From: Marinoscillum pacificum
GTDB lineage: Bacteria > Bacteroidota > Bacteroidia > Cytophagales > Cyclobacteriaceae
DNA: 64,000 nt
Reading direction: 5' to 3'
Assembly (NCBI RefSeq): GCF_024714495.1
Contig: NZ_JAMZMJ010000009.1
Coordinates: 124,001 to 188,000, forward strand
Part shown: positions 16,232 to 24,300 of the stretch, one piece after another
Position numbering within the stretch: the stretch's first letter is position 1
How the letters are laid out: the number at the start of each line of letters is the position of its first letter
Translations under genes and position numbers: made by a program
Notes under the pieces: model-generated
What the model saw: only the letters and a program-made list of their open reading frames with translations
What the model was told of the DNA's origin: nothing
The model's database searches: none

Positions 16232-18803
16232 CTCTCAGCGTATTGACAGGATTAGCCGAAGCTGCTTTGAACACCTTTAAGCCTACAGTAAGTCCAGGAA
16301 CTAAAACCATAATTGATAGGGCCATTGCAAATGAAGCCAACCCTAACTGCATGTGATAAGCATAGAAATGTCCGAACAGCACCCCTTCTATGAGGAGGGT
16401 TGCTAAAACGCATCCAACGATAAATGCTGCAAAAATGTAAACCACAAAGTCCTTAAGAATGAGACGAATCATATGGCTCATTGTAGCTCCAAATATTTTT
16501 CTGATCCCAACTTCCTTTGTGCGTTTTTGAACGCTTAGCGAAACAATGGAATAAAATCCCGCAGCAGACATAATCATGGTAGCAATGGCCAAAAACAAAC
16601 ACAGATTACGGATGATTGAGTTGATATGCAGCTGTTTATAAATCATCATAGACTGCCCAAATCCGTTAAATGGTTGATTTGGATTTATTTGATACCAGAC
16701 CTGCTCTAATGTACTCAGTACTTCAGATGCGTTTTCATTACTCGATGTACTGATGTATTGAAATTGTAAGGGTGAAGCATAAGTGAAAATACAAGCAGGC
16801 TCTTCCTGTGTTAACCCAAACTCCTTGTGGTTTTTAACAATACCAACTACAGTAAAAGTTACCTCACCAATTAACACATCCTTACCTATAGGATCAGTGT
16901 AACCTAGTTCAGCAGCTAGTTTTTCGTTGATAACTACATTCTCTTGATCACTAACTCCTTGTAAACCTCTCCCTTGAATCAATTCTATTCCCACCGTTTC
17001 AAGATAATTGACCCCTACACTCAACTCCTGAGCATCATACCCCAAATCTTCTTTTTCTTTCCTAATCGTTACTTCTGTAGATTGTCCAATTATTTGAGAG
17101 GACCCAGCTATGTTATTAAGGATAGGAGTTTGCTTTAAGGCTTTAATCAGCTCGTTTTGCTGGTCACTCTGATTTACAGCAATCACCTGCACCTCATGCA
17201 ATCCATATCCAAAATCAAGTTGCTGCTGATAGTCGGCATTTTGTGTTAATACAATGGCTCCAACAATAGCAAAACATGCCACAATAAACTGTCCCACCAG
17301 CAAAGACCTGGTTAGCCACCCCATTTTCATGACACTGGTCTTGCCTTTCAGAATTTGAACTGGTTGGTATTTGCTAATCTTAATGGATGGATATATTCCG
17401 GAAAGTACTCCCACCAAAAGTGGAAACCCAACGATAAAACTCAATACTCTTATTTCCAATGCATATCTCAAGTCTAATGTTTGCTCAAAAAGACCATTGT
17501 AGGCAATAATCAGGTAATGAGCAATGATAAAAGCTACTACAACACTTATCAGGCAGAGAAGCATATTCTCTATTAATAGTTGACCGATCAGCTGAGTACG
17601 CGTGCCGCCAATGACCTTCCTGACACCTATTTCTTTCAATCGATTTCCAGAAAAAGCAATGGCCGTATTCGTGAAATTAAAGCTAGCCGTTATTAGAATG
17701 AGCAAAGACAAGATAGAGGTGATTCCAACAAGAAATCCAACAGCATTTCGATTGAGCATTCTTCCTCTTACCCAGTTTGGCAAATCAATATCCGAAGTAA
17801 GTGCAAGCTCTGAAAATGGCTGTAAATAAAACTTTGAAGCAGTGAATTGCCTATCCGCACCTTCGTTAAAACTCTTCGCATAAGAGGATAGCGTTTCACT
17901 CACTTGCCCTGGTGATGTTTTATCTGCCAGCTCAAGAAAAATAGAAATCTGTTCATTGGAGGTCCAGTCCTGCCCAGCATTATAAATCCTATCAAAAGGC
18001 ATCAGTACATCAAACAAAATGCTCGTATTCTCTGGTACCGTTTGTGTGACAGCTCCTACAGTAAATAGATGTTTTTGATCGCCGATATAGATCTGTATTT
18101 CTTTACCTACAGGGTCCAGGTCATTGAAATATTTTTGTGCTGTATTTCTACTTAGCACGACAGCATTCCTTCCTTTCAAATTGGAGATACTTCCATAAAC
18201 CAAAGGGAAATTGAGCATTTCAATCAGAGACATATCAGCTAAATGGATTTTCTCACTAAAGGATTTTCCATTGGATTTTACAATCCCAGACCCAACATTT
18301 AGCCTCGCAAACTTACTAACGCCCGGAACCTCATCTTGAAGCACATTCCCTAAAGCAACTGGTGACAATCCCCAGTCTTCTTTTCCGTCTTGTGATACCC
18401 TTGTAGTATTGACTCGATAGACATTTTCAGACACCGGCTGATGATATTCATCAAACCGAAGTTTATAATCAAGGTTAAGAAAACTCACCAGACAACAAGC
18501 CAAAGCAAATCCCATCCCTAACATATTGATCAGCACATAGGTCTTGTGCTTTTTCAAATTTCTGTAGGCTATTTTGACATCATTCAGAAGTGTATCCATA
18601 AGACGCAAGCGAGGAATTAACGATGATTTGTGTATCAAACCAAATCGTAAAAGCTTAATCACTTCTAAGAAAAATATCCAATTAGATGGTTGCCGATCAT
18701 ATCGCTCCAACAAATCCCCCTCTATGTCTTCCACATAGTCTGGGTGACAAAACCATCGGAAGAAGCTGATCAGAAATTTCGGTGGCGAAGGATTTTTATT
18801 CAT
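16224..18803 (-). CDS. ABC transporter permease with permease prefix domain, 859 aa
   Basis: The prefix domain (PPKFLISFFRWFCHPDYVEDIEG, LLERYD) is nearly identical to that of the 826-aa neighbour, while the rest differs. TM1 lies near residue 85-105. The first-half coupling motif is LKEIGVRKVIGGT and the second TKEVGIRKIFGAT. The C-terminus is NPVNTLRDE. It overlaps both neighbours by 8 nt (ATGAATAA on each side), so it is the middle permease of operon C. It is a canonical MacB/FtsX topology protein without its own ATPase. Confidence 0.92.
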   Translation of the reverse strand: MNKNPSPPKFLISFFRWFCHPDYVEDIEGDLLERYDRQPSNWIFFLEVIKLLRFGLIHKSSLIPRLRLMDTLLNDVKIAYRNLKKHKTYVLINMLGMGFALACCLVSFLNLDYKLRFDEYHQPVSENVYRVNTTRVSQDGKEDWGLSPVALGNVLQDEVPGVSKFARLNVGSGIVKSNGKSFSEKIHLADMSLIEMLNFPLVYGSISNLKGRNAVVLSRNTAQKYFNDLDPVGKEIQIYIGDQKHLFTVGAVTQTVPENTSILFDVLMPFDRIYNAGQDWTSNEQISIFLELADKTSPGQVSETLSSYAKSFNEGADRQFTASKFYLQPFSELALTSDIDLPNWVRGRMLNRNAVGFLVGITSILSLLILITASFNFTNTAIAFSGNRLKEIGVRKVIGGTRTQLIGQLLIENMLLCLISVVVAFIIAHYLIIAYNGLFEQTLDLRYALEIRVLSFIVGFPLLVGVLSGIYPSIKISKYQPVQILKGKTSVMKMGWLTRSLLVGQFIVACFAIVGAIVLTQNADYQQQLDFGYGLHEVQVIAVNQSDQQNELIKALKQTPILNNIAGSSQIIGQSTEVTIRKEKEDLGYDAQELSVGVNYLETVGIELIQGRGLQGVSDQENVVINEKLAAELGYTDPIGKDVLIGEVTFTVVGIVKNHKEFGLTQEEPACIFTYASPLQFQYISTSSNENASEVLSTLEQVWYQINPNQPFNGFGQSMMIYKQLHINSIIRNLCLFLAIATMIMSAAGFYSIVSLSVQKRTKEVGIRKIFGATMSHMIRLILKDFVVYIFAAFIVGCVLATLLIEGVLFGHFYAYHMQLGLASFAMALSIMVLVPGLTVGLKVFKAASANPVNTLRDE

Positions 18804-21426
18804 CCTTTAGTGATTTCACAGGATTGGCTACTGCTACACTTACAGTTTTGAAACTCATGGTGATCAATGATACCACCAATGTGATCATTGCTGCCATGGC
18901 AAACACTCCCCAACCAATGCTGATGCTGTAAGCAAAGTTTTGAAGCCATTCATTCATTACGTACCAGGAAAGTGGCACTGCTACACAAAGAGCTATTAAG
19001 AAGAGCTTGACAAAACTCATGGACAACAACCTCACAATTTGGCCAACGGATGCCCCAAGAACCTTTCTTATACCGATCTCCTTTGCGCGCTGAGCCGTGC
19101 TATATATGGTTAGGCCAAGTAAACCCAAACAAGCGATAAACATGGCAATACCTGAGAACACACTAAATACAGATCCAAACCGATCATCTGCTTCATACTG
19201 ATCATTAAAATTTTGGTCAAGAAAGTAACTGACCATAGGTCTTTGAGGTACCAATTCCTGCCATTGGCTGTCAATAGACGCCAATGCTTTGCTTATGTCA
19301 TTTGATTTCAGCCTTAAAGACAACATTGAAGTTGTCTCCGCTGTAGAGTATCGCAGGGATAAGGGCTCAATTCGGTCATGAAGGGATACATAATTGAAGT
19401 CTTTCACCACACCCACTACATGACCTGTCCTATTCCATTGATCAAATTGCTTTCCAATGATATCCTCTGGATTGGGATAGCCATATAGTTTGGCCGCAGC
19501 CTCATTCACAATTAACGAATTGGCCGAATCGGCAGGAAAGTCTCGGGAGAAATTCCTTCCTGCTACGATTTCCATTTTATATGTTGGAATAAAGTCATCA
19601 TCTATTTCATAAATAGCTGGTGAACGCATGATCATTTCTCCCTGTTCATTTTCTATTTTGGTACCTGCATCAGGAAAGAAGAATCCAGGAACAGCACGAG
19701 ATGCCGCTACTGCTTCTACATGTTCGTTTTTTAACAGCTCATTTTTAATGTATTTCAAATGCTTTTGTACTTTCGGATCCCAACCATAATCCACCACCAA
19801 CATTTGTTGAGAATCATAACCCAGTTCATAGTTTCGTATAAAATCTAATTGAGTAAATACTACTGTAGTACCAACCAGCAATATGATCGACAAAGCAAAC
19901 TGTACAACAACCAATGACTGACGCAGTAACGTCCCAGAAGAGGAAGTTTTGAATGCTCCTTTGAGAACTTTAGCTGGTTTGAAGTTAGACAATACCAAAG
20001 CCGGATAACTTCCTGACAATATGCCTACCAATAAAATACCTCCTATGAATATTCCAATAAACTGAGGTGACATCAACCACTCAACTGACAGCTCTTTCCC
20101 AGATATAACCTCTAGAAACGGCACTGACAAAATCACCGTAAACAAGGCCAATATTCCTGATAATAAAACAATCACCATGGATTCTATAAGGAACTGAGCA
20201 ATCAAAGTAGTCCTGAAGGAACCTATAACCTTGCGAATGGCAACTTCTTTAGCACGTTCTACAGCTCTGGCGGTAGATAAATTCATAAAGTTGATACATG
20301 CTATTAGCAATACAAATACAGCTACTGTCAAAAACATGTAGATATTGGAAAGGCTACCTGTTGGTCCCGGCTGACGCAATGCGTCAGAATATAAATAAGC
20401 ATCAGAAACAGGCTCTATCTGGAAGTTGTAATAATTCTTTGCATTACCTGCATGGTTCTCAAGCACTTGAGGAATTTGTGAAATTATACTGGCTATATCA
20501 GTTTCAGGTTTAATCGTGAAGTAGGTATAAAAATCCACGTAATCCCACGTAGTAAACACGCTTGGTCTTCTGCTCTGAAACGTACTCATAGAGATCATCG
20601 CATCGAAGGAAAAATGAGAATTGGAAGGAATATCTTCCATGACACCTGTCACTTCAAAAGGATCCTTATTTTCCATGATCACTGTTTGACCAACAGGATT
20701 CTCATCTCCAAAGTACTTCTTTGCCAGACTTTCAGTAAAAACAATGGTGTTTGGACGAACCAGGGCAGTCTCTGGATTTCCCTTCATCATCTTCCAACTA
20801 AAAACATCAAATGCCGTGGAGTCTGCAAATACGATGTTTTCTTCCTGAAATTTCTTATCTCCCGTAGCGATGAGCCATGGCTCAGCACTAGTAAATCGAA
20901 ATACATCTTCAACCTGAGGAAATTCTTGCTTTAGAGCCGGACCCACAGGCGCACAGCCCCAAACTTGATACTCAAAACTCGAGGGCACTGATGGATTACC
21001 ATAAGCACCTAAAACCCGATAAGTTCTTTCATATTTTTCGTTGTATTTATCATATGACAGTTCATTCTGAACATAAATCATGATAAGAATGCTGCATGCT
21101 ATTCCTACAGAGAGTCCTGCGACATTGAGCACCGAAAAGGCCTTGTGCCTCACCATGTTTCTAAAGGCGATTTTGATGTAGTTTTTGATCATTGCGTTTG
21201 GTAGTATTGAGTTAGTCCTAAATAGTGGCCGAATAAGTCCCGGCCTGAGTAGTTTGAGTATTTCTAGAAAAAAGAACCACCGCGCTCTGGATAAACCTTT
21301 CTCACCGCGCTTGTATTCAAAGCGCTCCAGCAAGTCTCCTTCTATGTCCTCCACAAAATCCGGATGGCAAAACCATCGGAAGAGGATAAGTAAGTATTTG
21401 GGTGGATATTTATGGTTCTTTTCCAT
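18796..21426 (-). CDS. ABC transporter permease with permease prefix domain, 876 aa
   Basis: It begins MEKNHKYPPKYLLILFRWFC and continues with DFVEDIEGDLLERFE and LLRPGLIRPLF, then TM1 near residue 98-118. The periplasmic domain includes SNSHFSFDAMISM and the coupling motifs are AKEVAIRKVIGSF and AKEIGIRKVLGAS. It ends ANPVKSLKDE. It is the first permease of operon C. It is separated from its padR by 72 nt that contain a palindromic repeat, unlike the other padR-permease junctions, which overlap or are separated by 1 nt. Confidence 0.93.
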   Translation of the reverse strand: MEKNHKYPPKYLLILFRWFCHPDFVEDIEGDLLERFEYKRGEKGLSRARWFFFLEILKLLRPGLIRPLFRTNSILPNAMIKNYIKIAFRNMVRHKAFSVLNVAGLSVGIACSILIMIYVQNELSYDKYNEKYERTYRVLGAYGNPSVPSSFEYQVWGCAPVGPALKQEFPQVEDVFRFTSAEPWLIATGDKKFQEENIVFADSTAFDVFSWKMMKGNPETALVRPNTIVFTESLAKKYFGDENPVGQTVIMENKDPFEVTGVMEDIPSNSHFSFDAMISMSTFQSRRPSVFTTWDYVDFYTYFTIKPETDIASIISQIPQVLENHAGNAKNYYNFQIEPVSDAYLYSDALRQPGPTGSLSNIYMFLTVAVFVLLIACINFMNLSTARAVERAKEVAIRKVIGSFRTTLIAQFLIESMVIVLLSGILALFTVILSVPFLEVISGKELSVEWLMSPQFIGIFIGGILLVGILSGSYPALVLSNFKPAKVLKGAFKTSSSGTLLRQSLVVVQFALSIILLVGTTVVFTQLDFIRNYELGYDSQQMLVVDYGWDPKVQKHLKYIKNELLKNEHVEAVAASRAVPGFFFPDAGTKIENEQGEMIMRSPAIYEIDDDFIPTYKMEIVAGRNFSRDFPADSANSLIVNEAAAKLYGYPNPEDIIGKQFDQWNRTGHVVGVVKDFNYVSLHDRIEPLSLRYSTAETTSMLSLRLKSNDISKALASIDSQWQELVPQRPMVSYFLDQNFNDQYEADDRFGSVFSVFSGIAMFIACLGLLGLTIYSTAQRAKEIGIRKVLGASVGQIVRLLSMSFVKLFLIALCVAVPLSWYVMNEWLQNFAYSISIGWGVFAMAAMITLVVSLITMSFKTVSVAVANPVKSLKDE

Positions 21427-21459
21427 TTTTAATCATCGAATCAAAAGTCCTCCCTTTAG

Positions 21460-21477
21460 TCCCGATAGTCATCGGGA
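21460..21477. repeat. Short palindromic element between padR and permease
   Basis: The arms TCCCGAT and ATCGGGA are perfect 7-bp complements around a 4-nt loop (AGTC). This type of CCCGAT..ATCGGG hairpin is a familiar dispersed palindrome in Bacteroidota genomes (recalled, not searched). It lies in the 72-nt gap inside operon C and could dampen transcription between padR and the permeases or stabilise mRNA ends. Confidence 0.5.
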
Positions 21478-21498
21478 GGGGAGTAAAATTGTTTGTCG

Positions 21499-21831
21499 TT
21501 ACCTTTTATCCAATGCAAAATCAGGAATAGCATTCCAAAGGCCTAGTCGTTGCTCTTTGGTTTCGCGAAGGATTGTTTGACCATGTTGTGTCAAGGCAAA
21601 AAAACGTTTACGCTTTCCTCCTCTTACAGCCGTTGCTTCTCCAAACTCAGATTTCAAATACCCTTTCTTCTCTAACCGACGCAGCACTGTCTGGAGTGAA
21701 CCAATGCTCACTTTGCGATCCAGGCGTTTCTCCATCTCCTCAATGATGCTAATTCCGTAAGCATCTCCTTGCAGGATGGCTACGGTCAGCATGACCACTT
21801 CTTCAAATTCTCCGAGTTGATATTTTCCCAT
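21499..21831 (-). CDS. PadR family transcriptional regulator (operon C)
   Basis: This 110-aa PadR protein has LGEFEEVVMLTVAILQGDAYGISI, VSIGSLQTVLRRLEKKGYLKS, and the wing RGGKRKRFFALT. It is closest to the operon A PadR, and its upstream repeat also shares that operator core. It is the first gene of operon C, upstream of three permeases. Tandem repeats at 21844-21904 sit 13 and 58 nt before the ATG. Autorepression is the likely mode. Confidence 0.92.
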   Translation of the reverse strand: MGKYQLGEFEEVVMLTVAILQGDAYGISIIEEMEKRLDRKVSIGSLQTVLRRLEKKGYLKSEFGEATAVRGGKRKRFFALTQHGQTILRETKEQRLGLWNAIPDFALDKR

Positions 21832-21843
21832 GATGAATATATT

Positions 21844-21904
21844 TACCTTAAACGTAGTTAATATGTTTCATCAAGTCCAAAATATTTTTACCTTAATTGT
21901 AGTT
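21844..21904 (-). promoter_or_regulatory. Tandem direct repeat upstream of third padR (putative operator)
   Basis: The copies lie at 21844-21859 and 21889-21904, starts 45 nt apart. In padR sense they read AACTACGTTTAAGGTA and AACTACAATTAAGGTA. The ACTACAATTA segment matches the operon A repeats, suggesting related operators or cross-talk. The function is inferred from repetition, position and PadR biology. Confidence 0.55.
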
Positions 21905-21954
21905 TTTAATACAAAACCATTGCTCAAAGCTCAATTTGAATGATTTAGAAGCGG

Positions 21955-24300
21955 TTACTTTTTGCGCTCTACCGTACGAACGCCGAAGATCGGCCCTGCT
22001 CTATTGCCAATATGTGGTTTGAAATCAACCTGTACTTTTTCCTTGTCTTGTGTTAAACCTTCAGGAATGGAATAGGTCACTTGTATGAATTGACCATCGG
22101 CTTTTCCAGAAATATTCTCGGTGGAAATGACCTGATCATCTACTACAATATCAAAGGTTTTAGATCCGGTAAACCCACCCCAATATTCAACGGTAAGATC
22201 CATTGCCGATTTCGGTTTCACCTTCATTTCCATACCAAACCATCCACCTCGATTGGCTACTCGTCCTTTTCTATTTCGGAAATCAATCACGTAAATACTA
22301 TCTCCGGCGAAGGAATGATCTCTCTCGGGCTGCATTTCTCCAGGCTGAAAGAAGTCAAAGGTCAAAGCCTCTAATTGCTGTTTTTCAATCTGTTTTTGTT
22401 CATATTCTGATTGGAAGGCTTTCCACTCCTCGTCATTGAACAAATCAAAATAAACCGTGTAGCGTCGATCATGAGTCTTATAAAATGGCTTTAGCAAGAC
22501 ATCTCTTGGATAACCCACCTGGTTGGTTTTGAAGGTATTTGGCTCATTCAAAGGCATTAGCCAATCTGATGGATTTCGTGTTTGCGCCAAAAGCACTGGC
22601 ACATTTCCAGGCTCATAAGACATCTCCAACGTATCCGGACCAATATCTCCTGCTAACACCACTGGTCCATAAAACAGAGCTACTCTACTGGAGTCATCTG
22701 GCATTTGCTCCATTCTTAGCGTAAAAGGTAGCTTTACTTCTACTCGATCTCCATCTTCCCATGTTCGGTTAACAGAAACGAAACTTCCTGGCTCACCCTT
22801 AACTTCTTGTAGTTCTCCATTGATCAATAGTTTCATACCATTTTCGGCCCATTTTGGATACCGCAAATTGAGGGTAAACGCTGTAGGTGAATCAATTGAC
22901 AATTCCAGTGTTGTTCCCTGCTCCTCAGGATAGGCGGTGATTTGTTTTACCACAACTCCCATTTCTTCCCAATTCAGTTCAGACGCCACATACTGACTTA
23001 CATACAAGGACTGGTCGCCTAGAAAATAAAGATGTTGACCATATTTGCTGTGTGTTTCCATACCTGTCCCTACACAGCAAGTAAACCATAAAGGATCCTC
23101 ATAGGCCTTCTTCCCTCCCATCTCTAAGGATAAGTTGTAAATCACTCTTCCGGTTTCTGGATGTTGAGATGACAGAATGTGATTGAATAATGCGCGCTCA
23201 TAATAATCAGCTATTTCTGCCTGTGGTTGCCACTCAAACAAATGCCCTGAAAGCTTCAGCATGTTGTAAACATTACATGTCTCAGTGGTCTCATCACTCA
23301 AGCGATTGGTCAATTGGTCTTCTGGGCCGAAATATTCGTGATTACCATGTCCACCAGTCACATAACTATGGTGATTGACCACTGTAGACCAGAAAAATTC
23401 AGCGGCATGTTTTTCATTTTGATCTCCAGTCAGTTCATACAGTCTTGCCGATGCAATCAGCTTTGGAATCTGCGTGTTTCCATGCTTCCCAGGTAAAATA
23501 TCTTCTCCTTGAGCTAAAGGATCTATGATATCATCATCGTGAAATTTCCTGGTAAGAGCTAAAAATGTGGTATCTCCTGTATCGGCATACAAATCTGCCA
23601 GCGGTTCGTGAATACCTCCAAATTCGCAAGCAAGCATTGTTTGAATTTGATCGTTAGTCAAGGGATTTACAATTGTTGCTATCCAGTTGGCTAGTTTTTT
23701 AGCAACCTCTAAAGCTTGCGTATTGCCACAATAGTGATATGCATCGCGTAAACCAGCTAGGGTTTTATGTTCATTGTACCAGGGCACCCAAATCCCATTC
23801 AAATCAAATCCCTGAGAACGAATATTTCCTTTAGCCACTTCTTCCTCCAATATTCGTTTACCATCTGGAAATGCCCCAATAAATCCATCACCATCTGCTT
23901 CCTGACACACTTTCAATTCGTTCACTATATAAGTAACTCGTTCCTTAAAACGCTCATCGTCCGTGGAGGCATACATCAATGCACATCCACTCAAATAATG
24001 ACCCAACGAGTGCCCAGATATAGTTTCTGCTTCCCAACCTTCATAATGATCAGCCTTAGGCTCTAATCCAGCCGCTTTTCGAAAGTTAGCCAACAGCCGA
24101 TCAGGCTCATAAGCCAACAAACTCTGTTTATTCAGATTCAAGGCATTCTGAAAGGGTCCATCCAATATTCTAACCTTCTCTAATGATGCCGATCGGACCT
24201 CAAAAATTTGATCGGATGAATTCTCATTCTTAGTAGGCGAACATCCAATTATTAGGGCTGCAACTATCGGGCAGCATAGATTAAAAAATTTCAACTTCAT
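21955..24300 (-). CDS. Beta-L-arabinofuranosidase superfamily glycoside hydrolase (GH146-like, DUF1680), lipoprotein
   Basis: I start at ATG 24300 (MKLKFF), giving a signal peptide with lipobox LIIGC (Cys20), 781 aa. The (alpha/alpha)6 catalytic domain carries the superfamily's zinc-thiolate residues: Glu340 and Cys342 in TTETCNVYNMLKL, and Cys408-Cys409 in FTCCVGTG. A candidate acid/base is Glu322 in GNHEYFG. In characterised GH127/GH146 enzymes these residues hold Zn and one Cys is the nucleophile. The TCN.YNMLKL motif points to GH146 rather than GH127. The C-terminal 130 residues look like a beta-sandwich. It overlaps the GH127-like gene upstream by 20 nt. Likely role: removing L-arabinofuranose from plant or algal glycans at the cell surface or periplasm. 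Confidence 0.85.
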   Translation of the reverse strand: MKLKFFNLCCPIVAALIIGCSPTKNENSSDQIFEVRSASLEKVRILDGPFQNALNLNKQSLLAYEPDRLLANFRKAAGLEPKADHYEGWEAETISGHSLGHYLSGCALMYASTDDERFKERVTYIVNELKVCQEADGDGFIGAFPDGKRILEEEVAKGNIRSQGFDLNGIWVPWYNEHKTLAGLRDAYHYCGNTQALEVAKKLANWIATIVNPLTNDQIQTMLACEFGGIHEPLADLYADTGDTTFLALTRKFHDDDIIDPLAQGEDILPGKHGNTQIPKLIASARLYELTGDQNEKHAAEFFWSTVVNHHSYVTGGHGNHEYFGPEDQLTNRLSDETTETCNVYNMLKLSGHLFEWQPQAEIADYYERALFNHILSSQHPETGRVIYNLSLEMGGKKAYEDPLWFTCCVGTGMETHSKYGQHLYFLGDQSLYVSQYVASELNWEEMGVVVKQITAYPEEQGTTLELSIDSPTAFTLNLRYPKWAENGMKLLINGELQEVKGEPGSFVSVNRTWEDGDRVEVKLPFTLRMEQMPDDSSRVALFYGPVVLAGDIGPDTLEMSYEPGNVPVLLAQTRNPSDWLMPLNEPNTFKTNQVGYPRDVLLKPFYKTHDRRYTVYFDLFNDEEWKAFQSEYEQKQIEKQQLEALTFDFFQPGEMQPERDHSFAGDSIYVIDFRNRKGRVANRGGWFGMEMKVKPKSAMDLTVEYWGGFTGSKTFDIVVDDQVISTENISGKADGQFIQVTYSIPEGLTQDKEKVQVDFKPHIGNRAGPIFGVRTVERKK

